DNA from: Clostridia bacterium
GTDB lineage: Bacteria > Bacillota_A > Clostridia > Christensenellales > Borkfalkiaceae
Direction of reading: 5' to 3'
DNA length: 27,456 bases
Assembly: GCA_017462825.1 (NCBI GenBank)
Contig: JAFTQI010000008.1
Location: 1-27,456 of the forward strand
Positions 1-8,220 of this stretch are shown here, in pieces. The first letter of the stretch is position 1, and each line of letters opens with the position of its first letter. The notes beneath the pieces were generated by a model. That model did not search any database. It had not been told where the DNA came from and saw only the letters and a list, made by a program, of their open reading frames with translations. A program made the position numbers and the translations under genes.

Positions 1-2
1 AA

Positions 3-800
3 GGATATTTTGATAAAATTCTCGTAGACGCGCCCTGCTCTGGGGAGGGAATGTTCCGTAAAAATGCGGAGGAGGCTTTGTCCGAGTGGAGTGAGGAAAA
101 CGTTTCCCTTTGTGCAAAACGGCAGGCGGAAATTTTGGAATCCGCTACGCAAATGCTCAAAGAAGGCGGACGGCTTGTCTATTCCACTTGTACATTTGCA
201 AGCGCCGAAGACGAGGGGCAGGTATGCGATTATTTGCAAAAACACCCCGAAATGCGCCTTTTAAAGCAAGAGAAACTGTACCCGCATAAAATCCAAGGGG
301 AGGGGCATTTCGTCGCGCTTTTCGAAAAAACGGGAAAGACGGGGGAATGGGATTCCCGAATCAAAGAAGCCAAGGCGAGCGTGACAGCAGGCGGAGAAAA
401 GGCGTATCGGGATTTTGAAAAGACGTTTTTTTATGAAAAGTTTGCGAGAAGATTATATGAAAACAACGGCGTTTTATACGAGCTTCCAAGCGGCGTTTTC
501 GATTGGAAAGGGTTGCAGGTACTGCGCGTTGGCGTAAGGCTTGGGGAAGTGAAAAACGGGCGGTTTGAGCCCGGTCATTCTTTGGCAATGTGTCTAAAGA
601 AAAAAGAGTGTAGAAACGTTGTGGATTTCTCGGAAAAGGACGTTCGTTTACAAAAGTATTTGCGCGGGGAAACGTTTGAGGATGAGGCGGTGAAGAACGG
701 CTGGTGCATTGTTTGTATCAACGGTTTACCGCTCGGTTTAGGAAAGGCGGTAAACGGCGTCGTGAAAAATCATTTGCCCAAAGGGATAAGGGCAATGTGA
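3..800 (+). CDS. RsmF-like 16S rRNA (cytosine-C5) methyltransferase, 5'-truncated by the window edge
   Basis: The C-terminal part of a NOL1/NOP2/Sun family SAM-dependent RNA m5C methyltransferase. The frame is open from base 3 and runs through the motif DAPCSGEGM (positions 27-53), so the ATG at 51 is internal and the true start lies upstream of the window. A second family motif, STCTF (about 183-197), carries the Cys that in this family attacks C6 of the target cytosine; the Cys of PCSGEG is the one that helps release the product. The last ~110 residues, ending in a GLPLGLGKAVNG stretch, fit the RNA-binding C-terminal extension of RsmF/YebU-type enzymes rather than RsmB. The Rossmann N-terminal half is outside the window. 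Family assignment is firm; the exact rRNA position methylated is inferred. Confidence 0.9.
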   Translation, partial: GYFDKILVDAPCSGEGMFRKNAEEALSEWSEENVSLCAKRQAEILESATQMLKEGGRLVYSTCTFASAEDEGQVCDYLQKHPEMRLLKQEKLYPHKIQGEGHFVALFEKTGKTGEWDSRIKEAKASVTAGGEKAYRDFEKTFFYEKFARRLYENNGVLYELPSGVFDWKGLQVLRVGVRLGEVKNGRFEPGHSLAMCLKKKECRNVVDFSEKDVRLQKYLRGETFEDEAVKNGWCIVCINGLPLGLGKAVNGVVKNHLPKGIRAM

Positions 801-831
801 AAAAGATAACTTTCTTATAATTCTATATAAT

Positions 832-870
832 AAAAGACCGCCGCGGCAATTCGCCGCGGCGGTTTTTTGT
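832..870. terminator. Bidirectional intrinsic terminator
   Basis: A 10-bp GC stem (838-847 with 853-862, CCGCCGCGGC and its complement) closes a 5-nt loop. It is extended by A/T pairs on both sides: AAAAGA before and TTTTTT after. Read on the plus strand it ends the methyltransferase unit; read on the minus strand it has a T-rich tail (TCTTTTATT) and ends the convergent surface-protein gene. Confidence 0.9.
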
Positions 871-886
871 TTCGTTTTGCGAAAAA

Positions 887-3800
887 TTATTCGTTATAAG
901 GTCTATCTTCGTCAAGTTCTTCAGTTTCTACCTTTTTCGAAGCTTTTGCCTTTTTCGCTTTCTTTGCTTTTTCTTTCTTTGCTTTTGCAACGACTGCCGC
1001 GCTCTTACGGCGTTTTTTGATTACCTTGCGGAGAATCAAGCTAGCGATTGCAAGCAAGAGTACTGCTGCAAGGATAAGCGAGCTTGCAAGGAGCCAAACG
1101 TTCGTTTCTTCGCCGCCGCCTACATCGTTCGTCGTATCATCGTCCGTATCCGTATTCGTCGAAGCCGTTACTTTTTCGTCGTTGTACGAGAAGTTCACGA
1201 GCGTCGTGTATCTCAAGCCTTCGTCCTTTTCGATATAAGCGATACCGGAAGTCTTGGATTCCGCTTTGTAGCTATCGTATACGTTGCCTACGTTGTTTTC
1301 GTCTAAATATTCATTGTAACGAAGGTAGGTGTTGGAATCGTAGTAGGAGAATACGTTTTCGAACTTGTCAAGCGTATCGTCCTTTTCCCAAGCGGTCATG
1401 AGGTTGTCAAAATACGTTTGCGCCGAGCTGGAAACGCCGGGGTTCGCGTCGAAAAGCACGTAGGAATTTTCCGCGCTCGTGATCCAGTTGCCGTTTTCGT
1501 CCTTATCTCTTGCGCCGCTCCATACTTCCAAACGATAACTCTTTGCTTGGCTGCCTGCACGGATATAGAAGCTTACCGTCGCCCATTCGCCGTTCGTAGG
1601 GGTTACTACTTGGAAGAGTTGCTTTTCGTTTTCGCCGTCGATTGCTTCGTAGCGAGCGTCAAGCCCATTAAGCGCCGTGAAAGGGGTTACTTCTACCGTA
1701 CAAGCGCGATCTGCATAATATTTGCTGTCTTTGTTATAGAACGCGATACCGTCTTCGCCTTCGTTGTTCCAATAATCGCTGTATGCGTGGCTTGCGCCGC
1801 CGTCCGCTACGACAAGGTTTCCGTCGCTGTCCGTACCGTAGTTTGCAAGGTTTGCAAATACTTTGCTGTCCAACTCCGCTTTTTCTTCCGCAGTAAGGGA
1901 TTTATAACCGCTCCATTTGGTGTTGACCTTGTAAAGACCGTCCTTTTGCAAACGAAGCACAATTTCACTCGTCGGTTTCGAAGGATCTTCCGAACGAACG
2001 TTGCCGTCGTTGTCGTACCAATAGATCAAGTTTCTACCAACGGAGAGTACGTTATTGTAGTTGTCGTCGCTCATATCCATAAGATATACGTACGCAACTG
2101 CGCCTGCGCTTACCTTTACGCGGGTAGAGATAACAACGGTATTGTTTGCCGAGATTGTCGTGGTGTTGCCGATATAACCGAAAGGCTTATTGCTGTAAAC
2201 GGGTTTTTTGTTTTCGTTAAGAGTGTCCGCGCCGTTCCAAATGAGGAGGGGTTGCGTGGATTCTTCGCCGATTACCGCATTCCAAGCTTCCGTAGCCGTC
2301 GCGCCGCTGCCAGCCAAGTTCTTGATGCCGTCCATCCATGCGCCCGTTGCCGTTGCATAGTAGCCTTCTTCCGCATCCGTGAAATAGTTCTTGTTGATAA
2401 GACCTGCGTTCAAGTGTTTATTGATTGTTGCGTCGTTGCCGCTCATTGTAATATACGCGCTATCCGCGTACACGCCTTTATAAGTGGAAGGATTCGCAAG
2501 ACCGCTTTCGATGGCGTTCTTTGTCGCCGTCGGCGTATCAAAACCGCTATTGCCAGCGCCCGTATCGGGTTGTTTGCCCGTTACGCTGAAAAGTTTAGCA
2601 TACGCGCCGGCGGAAACACTGTCGTATTCTTGCATACTCATCGGGTAGTAGGAGATTTGCGAGAATGCCGCGAAACCGTGGTGGTAGCTGCTAACCGTCG
2701 TGCCGTCGATTGCGGTAGGTCCGAAAGTGAAAGAAATATCAAATTTCGCGTTCGGGTTTTCGGACGTATTTTCTACGAAGAAGAAGCATTGTTGCCAACC
2801 TTCGTAATAGTCTTCGTTTTCACCGATGGTTACAGCGGAAATCTTGGACGTATCGATCGCGGAGATGGACGTCTTGTTGTCCGTGTTTGCGCTATCGGTA
2901 AGCGTGATACCAGCGCCCGTAAAGCCGTGCATATCCGACGTTTTTACGAAAAGGGAAATCGCCATATATTCAACGTCTTTCGAGAACTGGAAGCTATAGT
3001 TGCTCGACGCGGTGTAAGCAACGCCGTTTGCGCTCAAAAGCATTAATACGGGTTCATTCGCGCCAAAAGATTTATCGAGGAAATGTTCTTTATACACTTC
3101 CCAAAGTTCGCTTTCGTTTTTGTTGATGGGGTTGCCGTCTTCGTCTACGTCGTTACCGTAACCCGATGCCGTTTTGATAGCGTCGAAGTTCGAGAATACT
3201 TTCGTTACGTCGCCTTCGTTGCTGAAACCGCCGTTGCTAAGGTTCATATAGGGTCTACCGCCCTTATCCGCGGAAAGGGAGGAATATTCCACGCCGTTGA
3301 TTTCGCTCGTCGTTACGTCGAAAGAAGCCTTGTCGAACACGTCGTTTGCCGCGTCAAAGCCGCCGAAATAGTCGATTGCGAACGTATTTCTGCTTGCCTC
3401 TTGGTACGCGTCAACCGTCTTTTTGCCCTCTTTCGTGTCCGTGAAACGCGCGATATCGTCCTTTTCGGGGTCGGTATCGTCTCTAACGATGCCTGCCGCT
3501 TTGATACCCGTTTCGAAATCGGAGTTTTCAATGATTTCGCATTGAATATCGTCGAAGAACGCATAGCCGTTTACGTATTCAAAGCTATCCGAACCGCCGC
3601 CCTGACCGAGGCCGAGTACCACCGAGAAAGTCGTTTGCGTATAAGACGAACCCTTAATATAGAAAGTATATTGTGCCCATTCGTTGGAAAGATTCGCCGA
3701 ATCCATAAGTTCGGTGTTGATGTTCTTTACCTCATAGCGGTCTAACGTTCTGCCGCCGACCGAGTTGGTCACGCTGATATACGCGCCGACGCCAACTGCC

Positions 3801-4609
3801 GTTTGACCCGCGTTTTGGTTGAAAGGCGCTCTCAAGTCTTGCGTGCGCACCCAAACCGAGAACTGCGCGGAAGCGCCTGCGGGAATCGTAACGGTAGAGG
3901 AGGATGTGAATTTTGCCGCCGTACCGCTCCATTTATCTACGTTTTCATCCGCTTCCTTGGGATATTGGTTGTGGAGCATCAAAACGTTGTAATCGTCGAA
4001 AGCCGCGCCGGTTTCTTCTGCAATTTTCGCTTTTTCAGCGTCCGTATGGTGCGTTTGGAAGCTGTCGATTTTAGGAATATCCTTGCTTTCGATATTGAAA
4101 GATTCATAGAAAGAAAGATCTTTCGAAATCGTGCCGTCGGGATTGTCTTTTTTCCATTTATCGTAGAAAGCAAGTTTTTGTTTAACGGTGAGTTTGTCCC
4201 ACGCCGCTTCCGCTTCTTCAACGCTAAGGGTTTCTACGTTGTATTCGGAATTTTCGCCCGTAAGCTTATTCCAAGCGGATTCTTCCAAATTGATGATACC
4301 GCTTGCCGCTTGCGACGTGTTCGCAGAACCGGAGGACGCGGTATTTTTCGAGTAGGACCAACCGCTAACCGACGTACCGATTGCGTTCAAGCCTTTGTTG
4401 GTGTTGAACGTTTCAAATCCGCCGTTTTTAATGAGCAAGCTGGGGTCGCTCAACGTGGATTCCGTTTCCGTATCCGTCGTGGAATCGGAAGTGGAGCCGT
4501 TCGTAGTGTTCTTCGCGCAAGATGCGAACGCCGCTGCGGACGAAACCATCATTACCGATAAGCAAAATGCAAGAAATTTACTCTTGCGACGTTTGTGATT
4601 GTTTCTCAT
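887..4609 (-). CDS. Large modular surface protein with lipobox-like signal peptide and C-terminal membrane anchor
   Basis: 1240 residues. The N-terminus has a basic region, a hydrophobic core and AAFASC at residues 26-31, which resembles a lipobox (Phe at -3 is unusual), followed by a Ser/Thr/Asp/Glu-rich linker. The ectodomain begins with NGGFETF (about residue 62), the usual opening of a carbohydrate-binding-like jelly roll. At least three such modules seem present, marked by recurring strands of the type SVWVRTQDL, ISLFVKTSDM and ISTRVKVSA. Near residues 1172-1194 is one hydrophobic helix, followed by KKRRK and a Lys/Ala-rich tail ending in an acidic stretch. The start at 4609 has a good Shine-Dalgarno site (AAGGTGG, 4614-4620). 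The likely role is a cell-envelope glycan-binding or structural protein facing outwards; no catalytic motif was seen. Monocistronic, between a divergent promoter region and a shared terminator. Function unknown. Confidence 0.85.
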   Translation of the reverse strand: MRNNHKRRKSKFLAFCLSVMMVSSAAAFASCAKNTTNGSTSDSTTDTETESTLSDPSLLIKNGGFETFNTNKGLNAIGTSVSGWSYSKNTASSGSANTSQAASGIINLEESAWNKLTGENSEYNVETLSVEEAEAAWDKLTVKQKLAFYDKWKKDNPDGTISKDLSFYESFNIESKDIPKIDSFQTHHTDAEKAKIAEETGAAFDDYNVLMLHNQYPKEADENVDKWSGTAAKFTSSSTVTIPAGASAQFSVWVRTQDLRAPFNQNAGQTAVGVGAYISVTNSVGGRTLDRYEVKNINTELMDSANLSNEWAQYTFYIKGSSYTQTTFSVVLGLGQGGGSDSFEYVNGYAFFDDIQCEIIENSDFETGIKAAGIVRDDTDPEKDDIARFTDTKEGKKTVDAYQEASRNTFAIDYFGGFDAANDVFDKASFDVTTSEINGVEYSSLSADKGGRPYMNLSNGGFSNEGDVTKVFSNFDAIKTASGYGNDVDEDGNPINKNESELWEVYKEHFLDKSFGANEPVLMLLSANGVAYTASSNYSFQFSKDVEYMAISLFVKTSDMHGFTGAGITLTDSANTDNKTSISAIDTSKISAVTIGENEDYYEGWQQCFFFVENTSENPNAKFDISFTFGPTAIDGTTVSSYHHGFAAFSQISYYPMSMQEYDSVSAGAYAKLFSVTGKQPDTGAGNSGFDTPTATKNAIESGLANPSTYKGVYADSAYITMSGNDATINKHLNAGLINKNYFTDAEEGYYATATGAWMDGIKNLAGSGATATEAWNAVIGEESTQPLLIWNGADTLNENKKPVYSNKPFGYIGNTTTISANNTVVISTRVKVSAGAVAYVYLMDMSDDNYNNVLSVGRNLIYWYDNDGNVRSEDPSKPTSEIVLRLQKDGLYKVNTKWSGYKSLTAEEKAELDSKVFANLANYGTDSDGNLVVADGGASHAYSDYWNNEGEDGIAFYNKDSKYYADRACTVEVTPFTALNGLDARYEAIDGENEKQLFQVVTPTNGEWATVSFYIRAGSQAKSYRLEVWSGARDKDENGNWITSAENSYVLFDANPGVSSSAQTYFDNLMTAWEKDDTLDKFENVFSYYDSNTYLRYNEYLDENNVGNVYDSYKAESKTSGIAYIEKDEGLRYTTLVNFSYNDEKVTASTNTDTDDDTTNDVGGGEETNVWLLASSLILAAVLLLAIASLILRKVIKKRRKSAAVVAKAKKEKAKKAKKAKASKKVETEELDEDRPYNE

Positions 4610-4709
4610 ATAACCACCTTTTTTGGTTTTTGTTTTTTCTTCTTAATTGGAATATTTTTCGTTCGCTTATGCAAAGCATAAAATCCGAGTCTAAAATATT
4701 CACTACATT

Positions 4710-4738
4710 ATTTTAATATAAAATCTCGCGCTTGGCAA
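4710..4738 (-). promoter_or_regulatory. Sigma-A promoter of the 1240-residue surface protein
   Basis: Reading the minus strand: TTGCCA (4738-4733), a 17-nt spacer, then TAAAAT (4715-4710). Transcription would start near 4703, leaving a leader of about 95 nt before the ATG at 4609. Confidence 0.6.
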
Positions 4739-4768
4739 GCATTTACGCCGTCTAAAAAACGAAAAAGT

Positions 4769-4797
4769 TTGATAATTTTGAAAAAATTACGGATAAT
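4769..4797 (+). promoter_or_regulatory. Sigma-A promoter of the TSUP gene pair
   Basis: TTGATA (4769-4774), 17-nt spacer, GATAAT (4792-4797). The expected start near 4804 lies just upstream of the ribosome site AAGGGG (4807-4812), giving a very short leader. It is back to back with the minus-strand promoter. Confidence 0.55.
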
Positions 4798-4818
4798 GTA
4801 TGTAAAAAGGGGAAAAAG

Positions 4819-5187
4819 ATGGAAAAGAGAAAGGGAAAATATGGGCAACGGATTTTATTCGGCTCGCTCGTCGGCGCGGCGAACAGTCTTTTTGGCGGTG
4901 GCGGCGGTATGATCGCCGTGCCGCTGCTGCAAAAAACGGGTCTAACGGAAAAAGGTGCGCACGCCACGGCGATTTTGTTGATTTTACCGATATGCCTGCT
5001 CTCGTTTTTGATTTACGCCTACAACGGCTATGCTTCGGCGCAAGTGTTAATCCCCACCGCAATAGGGGTGAGCGCAGGCGGGTTTTTAGGAGCAAGGCTC
5101 TTGGGCAAACTACCCGTCAAAGCGGTGAATTTGACCTTTGCGCTTTTGCAGCTCTTTGCCGGCGTATTTTTGGTGTTTTCTCATTAA
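4819..5187 (+). CDS. TauE/SafE (TSUP) family membrane protein, half-size, first subunit
   Basis: 122 residues, about half of a normal TSUP permease (roughly 250 residues, eight helices). After a short basic N-terminus comes GSLVGAANSLFGGGGGMIAVP, a glycine-rich re-entrant motif typical of TauE/SafE N-termini, then about three further hydrophobic helices. The family exports or imports small organic and sulfur-containing anions such as sulfite or sulfoacetate. The next gene, 49 bp downstream, encodes a second half of similar size with the matching glycine motif, so the two probably assemble as a heterodimer that equals one full permease. The ribosome site AAGGGG is 6 nt from the ATG. The substrate cannot be told from the sequence. 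Confidence 0.85.
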   Translation: MEKRKGKYGQRILFGSLVGAANSLFGGGGGMIAVPLLQKTGLTEKGAHATAILLILPICLLSFLIYAYNGYASAQVLIPTAIGVSAGGFLGARLLGKLPVKAVNLTFALLQLFAGVFLVFSH

Positions 5188-5236
5188 ATGGGCGTACCGT
5201 GTACGCGTTGAACGTTGAACGAATAGAGAGAATAGA

Positions 5237-5599
5237 ATGAGTTTTTATTTATATTTATTGCTTGGTTTTTTAGGTGGGATTCCTGCAGGTATGGGTATGG
5301 GAGGAGGTACGGTAACAATCCCGCTTTTATTGCTCGTAGGAAACGTACCGCAAAAGATTGCGCAATGCGCCAACCTCTTTTCCTTTTTGCCGATGAGTCT
5401 TTTTGCGCTTAAAACACATGCGGAGAACGGACTTTTGCAAACGCGCGGAATCCTTTGGGTGGCGTTGCCAGCGCTTGTTTTTTCCGCTTTGGGCGCGTTT
5501 TTAGCTTCGAGCGCGTCCTCCGTATTGCTAAGAAAGGGGTTTGGAATCTTTTTGATAGGCTTGTCCTTATTTGGGTTTTACCGCGCCAAGAATGCTTGA
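5237..5599 (+). CDS. TauE/SafE (TSUP) family membrane protein, half-size, second subunit
   Basis: 120 residues. It starts with a hydrophobic helix and a GGIPAGMGMGGGTVTIP motif, the same glycine-rich signature as its upstream partner but clearly diverged in sequence. Three more membrane segments follow. With the 122-residue neighbour it would make the pseudo-symmetric eight-helix TSUP fold. The two genes point the same way and are separated by 49 bp with no terminator, so they are likely co-transcribed. The ribosome site is poor (an AGAGAGAAT stretch), which may mean translation depends partly on the upstream gene. The stop codon at 5597-5599 lies inside the -35 box of the following phosphatase gene. 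Confidence 0.85.
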   Translation: MSFYLYLLLGFLGGIPAGMGMGGGTVTIPLLLLVGNVPQKIAQCANLFSFLPMSLFALKTHAENGLLQTRGILWVALPALVFSALGAFLASSASSVLLRKGFGIFLIGLSLFGFYRAKNA

Positions 5600-5624
5600 C
5601 AAACGTCCGCGCTTGTGATAAGAT
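5596..5624 (+). promoter_or_regulatory. Sigma-A promoter of the HAD phosphatase gene
   Basis: TTGACA (5596-5601), exactly 17 nt, then TAAGAT (5619-5624). The -35 box overlaps the TGA stop of the upstream TSUP gene, so this gene can be expressed independently although it sits only 51 bp downstream. Confidence 0.65.
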
Positions 5625-5650
5625 TTTCCAAGGAATAAGGAGCAAGATTT

Positions 5651-6301
5651 ATGCGGGACTATAAGTATATCCTTTTTGATTTGGACGGCACTTTGATTTA
5701 TTCGCACCCGGGGATTTTTGGGTGTATTCGCTATGCGCTAAAGGAGCTTGGTTTGCCTGCACCCAAGCAAGAACAGCTAGAAAAATGTATCGGCCCGTCG
5801 CTTATGTATTCTTTCCAAAACTATTTTAATTTAGACGAAGAAACGGCGCGCGAAGCGACGAGAAAATATCGCGAAGAATATTCCAAAATGGGGGTATACC
5901 AAAACGAACCGATAGAAGGGGTGCTCGAAACGCTGAAAGCCTTGAAAGAGCAGGGTTACGTAATGGCAATGGCGACTTCAAAACCAAAGATTTACGCGGA
6001 TATTATTGCAAAAAGATGGGGATTTGATAGCTATCTTTCCGCGCAGGTCGGGAGCGGGATAGACGGGAGCTTTCCCACGAAAGCTTCGGTAATTGAAGAA
6101 GCGATGAAACAGCTTGGCGCGACCAAGGAAAAAACGTTGATGGTCGGGGATAGGTTCCATGACTTAGAGGGAGCGCGAGAGAACGGCATAGACTGCGCGT
6201 TGCTTGCCGTGGGGTATGCGGAAAAAGGGGAAATCGAGCGGGAAAAACCCGAGTATGCGTTCGAAGATTTTTGGGCGCTTGGAGATTTTTTGACAAAATG
6301 A
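5651..6301 (+). CDS. HAD-superfamily phosphatase (subfamily IA, Gph/5'-nucleotidase-like)
   Basis: 216 residues, the normal length of a Gph/PgmB-type HAD hydrolase. Motif I is FDLDGTL with nucleophile Asp10 and acid/base Asp12. The alpha-helical C1 cap (about residues 18-85) follows. Motif II is the Ser/Thr in MATSKP, motif III is the Lys in FPTKASV, and motif IV is GDRFHDLEGA with Asp167 and Asp171 for Mg2+. All catalytic positions are intact. It dephosphorylates a small phosphometabolite in the cytosol; phosphoglycolate or a nucleoside monophosphate are the usual guesses, but substrate cannot be read from sequence. The ribosome site AAGGAG (5637-5642) fixes the start. It has its own promoter and is followed by a terminator. 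Confidence 0.88.
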   Translation: MRDYKYILFDLDGTLIYSHPGIFGCIRYALKELGLPAPKQEQLEKCIGPSLMYSFQNYFNLDEETAREATRKYREEYSKMGVYQNEPIEGVLETLKALKEQGYVMAMATSKPKIYADIIAKRWGFDSYLSAQVGSGIDGSFPTKASVIEEAMKQLGATKEKTLMVGDRFHDLEGARENGIDCALLAVGYAEKGEIEREKPEYAFEDFWALGDFLTK

Positions 6302-6340
6302 AAACGAAAGGTATGAAAGCATAAATATTTGGCTATAATG

Positions 6341-6366
6341 GGGACGGCGCAAGCCGTCCTTTTTAT
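6341..6366 (+). terminator. Intrinsic terminator after the HAD gene
   Basis: Stem GGACGGC (6342-6348) pairs with GCCGTCC (6353-6359) around a GCAA tetraloop (GNRA type), followed by TTTTTA. Confidence 0.85.
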
Positions 6367-6400
6367 TCATGAGTTGACGGCTTTCCGTCGTGAATTTTTA
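6366..6400 (+). repeat. Second hairpin with TTGACGGCT core, terminator-like
   Basis: GACGG (6376-6380) and CCGTC (6385-6389) form a stem with a CTTT loop. It is extended by TTCA (6366-6369) and TGAA (6391-6394) across an internal loop, then TTTTT. The core TTGACGGCTNTNCCGT recurs after the formate-THF ligase gene (15967-15981), so it may be a small dispersed element or a repeated terminator form. The rest of the 6302-6698 gap holds A-rich sequence, a promoter, a short leader reading frame and a palindrome, all listed separately. Confidence 0.45.
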
Positions 6401-6536
6401 CTTGCTTAAAAAACAAAGGGCAAGATACTAAGACGGTCTCAAAGCCGAGCTTTGTAAAAATGCACAAAAAATATCGGGAATTTTGTCCAAAATAAGAAAA
6501 TTTGCCAAAATAGCAAAAAAAATTTCAAAAAGGGTA

Positions 6537-6565
6537 TTTACAAAACCCGTTTTATGTGGTAAACT
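6537..6565 (+). promoter_or_regulatory. Sigma-A promoter of the ppx/gppA-like gene
   Basis: TTTACA (6537-6542), 17-nt spacer, TAAACT (6560-6565), preceded by a long A-rich tract. The inferred start near 6572 leaves a leader of about 125 nt before the GTG at 6699. Confidence 0.55.
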
Positions 6566-6590
6566 ATGGGAAAATTTAGGATAGGGGACA

Positions 6591-6641
6591 ATGGCATTTT
6601 TCGCTAATCCCTCTATAAATATGGATATACGGGAAAAATAG
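6591..6641 (+). CDS. Possible 16-codon leader peptide
   Basis: ATG at 6591 follows AGGGG (6583-6587) by only 3 nt and runs 16 codons to TAG at 6639-6641, encoding MAFFANPSINMDIREK. It lies in the inferred leader of the phosphatase gene, between the promoter and a palindrome. It could be a regulatory upstream reading frame or chance; no attenuator codon run is evident. Low confidence. Confidence 0.22.
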   Translation: MAFFANPSINMDIREK

Positions 6642-6657
6642 AGAAATATTACGACGT

Positions 6658-6674
6658 GCGGACAAGTTGTCCGC
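6658..6674. promoter_or_regulatory. Perfect 17-bp palindrome in the ppx/gppA leader
   Basis: GCGGACAA (6658-6665), one central G, TTGTCCGC (6667-6674). It ends about 10 nt before the ribosome site (AGAGG, 6684-6688). As RNA it is an 8-bp hairpin; as DNA it could be an operator. There is no T tract, so it is not a normal terminator. Confidence 0.5.
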
Positions 6675-6698
6675 CCAAAGAGTAGAGGTAGAAAAAAA

Positions 6699-8210
6699 GT
6701 GGAAAAAATCGGTATTATTGACTTAGGTTCGAATACGGCGAGACTTGTCATCGTGGATATGTTCACGGACGGACATTTTATGGTCGTAGATGAATTAAAA
6801 GAAAGCGTCCGTCTTGGTCAGGACATGGAAAGAGACGGTTTTTTAAAACCCCAAAGAATCGCGGAAACAATTAAAACGCTGAAAATGTTTAAGCGACTTT
6901 GCGACGCGAGCGGGGTAGACCGCATTATTGCGGTAGGTACGGCGGCGGTTCGCCGCGCAAAAAATCAGCGTTCTTTCTTGGACGAGATTCAAGTGAGCTG
7001 CAATATCACCATTCGCGTGCTTTCTGAAGAAGAAGAAGCGTTGCTCGTTTATCGCGGCGTTATCAACTCCATGGATATTCCCAAGGGCTTGATTTTAGAA
7101 ATCGGCGGAGGGAGCGCGAAGATTATTTATTATAATAGAAGAAACGTACTCGGCTTTGCAAACTTGCCGTTTGGCGCGGTAACGCTCACCGACCTTTTCG
7201 CGGCGGACGAATCGCCTGAAGTGGCTGCAAAGCACGTGGAGGAGTTCTTTACCGAACAGCTTAAAGGCATTGAATGGCTCAAGGATATCGACCCTGAAAC
7301 GCAAATGATCGGCGTCGGAGGATCGTTTAGAAACCTTTTCAAAATCAGTCGTTTGGTTAGAAAATACCCGATGGAAACGGCGCACAATTATAAGCTTGCC
7401 GTGGAAGATTTTACGAGCATTTACGATATGCTCAAAGCTCTGGACGTAGACAAACGCAAAAAAATCAAAGGTCTTTCCCCGGCGCGCGCGGACATTATGC
7501 CTGCGGCGATGGCGATTGTGAAATCCTTTGTGGATTATATGAATATTGAAAGCTTTACGATCGGCGCATGCGGACTTCGCGAAGGCTTAATGATCAACCA
7601 AGCGTTGCCTATCACGCAGGAAAAACCGATTTCCGACGTGCTTACTTATTCGTTGGATAAACTTGTCAAATATTACGGTTGCGACGTGAAGCACGTAGAG
7701 CACGTAATTCAGCTTTCCGTACAGCTTTTCAAGCAATTACGCGTGTTGCATAAGTTCTCCCGTCAGTACTTGAAAGTCTTGAAAATTGCGGCAAGCTTGC
7801 ATGATTGCGGTATGCGTGTGAGATATTACGGTCACGCAAAGCATAGCTGTTATACGATTTTGAATTCTCCCATTCACGGCGCGACGCACAGAGAAATTAT
7901 TCTCGCGGCGTTTGTTGCGGGCTGTCATAACAACGAGGACGTGCCTATGTTTGAATGGCAAAAATATAAGGGAATCGTTTTGGACGAAGACCTGGACGCG
8001 GTGAAAAAACTCGGCGTTTTGCTTCGTATCGCGGAGAGTTTGGATAGAACGCATTGCGGCTTGGTAACAGGTTTGAATTGCGACGTACTCGGCGATTCGG
8101 TTATTATGAAAACAATGGTATCGGGTGACGCAGCGCTTGAGATTCGCGATGCGGAAGCGGCGAATCCCGAATTCAAAAGAGCGTTCAAAAAGAATCTCGA
8201 AATTTTGTAA
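6699..8210 (+). CDS. Ppx/GppA exopolyphosphatase/guanosine pentaphosphatase family protein with C-terminal HD domain
   Basis: 503 residues, the usual length of long Ppx/GppA proteins. The N-terminal ASKHA fold has phosphate-1 motif IIDLGSNTARLVI (residues 6-18) and phosphate-2 motif EIGGGSAK (134-141). The C-terminal half carries an HD hydrolase-like domain with LHDCGM (His368, Asp369) and later HGATHREI and CHNN, in place of the catalytically silent domain of short Ppx proteins. The family splits inorganic polyphosphate or converts pppGpp to ppGpp, so it belongs to phosphate storage or stringent-response physiology; which one is not decided here. The start is GTG at 6699, chosen because the catalytic motif begins five residues in and AGAGG sits upstream. 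Not obviously in an operon with ppk. Confidence 0.92.
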   Translation: MEKIGIIDLGSNTARLVIVDMFTDGHFMVVDELKESVRLGQDMERDGFLKPQRIAETIKTLKMFKRLCDASGVDRIIAVGTAAVRRAKNQRSFLDEIQVSCNITIRVLSEEEEALLVYRGVINSMDIPKGLILEIGGGSAKIIYYNRRNVLGFANLPFGAVTLTDLFAADESPEVAAKHVEEFFTEQLKGIEWLKDIDPETQMIGVGGSFRNLFKISRLVRKYPMETAHNYKLAVEDFTSIYDMLKALDVDKRKKIKGLSPARADIMPAAMAIVKSFVDYMNIESFTIGACGLREGLMINQALPITQEKPISDVLTYSLDKLVKYYGCDVKHVEHVIQLSVQLFKQLRVLHKFSRQYLKVLKIAASLHDCGMRVRYYGHAKHSCYTILNSPIHGATHREIILAAFVAGCHNNEDVPMFEWQKYKGIVLDEDLDAVKKLGVLLRIAESLDRTHCGLVTGLNCDVLGDSVIMKTMVSGDAALEIRDAEAANPEFKRAFKKNLEIL

Positions 8211-8220
8211 GGTGAAAAAA

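Noticed and set aside
1418..3046. Long open frame (542 codons) on the plus strand opposite the 1240-residue gene
   Set aside because: Its product is a Val/Arg/Phe/Cys-rich string with no recognisable motif, and it lies antisense to a gene with signal peptide, ribosome site, promoter and terminator. It is open because the codon use of the real gene avoids stops in that frame.
5188..5236. Possible further decayed copy of the 31-bp palindrome (TACGCGTTGAACG)
   Set aside because: Only the centre resembles the element; the arms do not pair, so chance is as likely.
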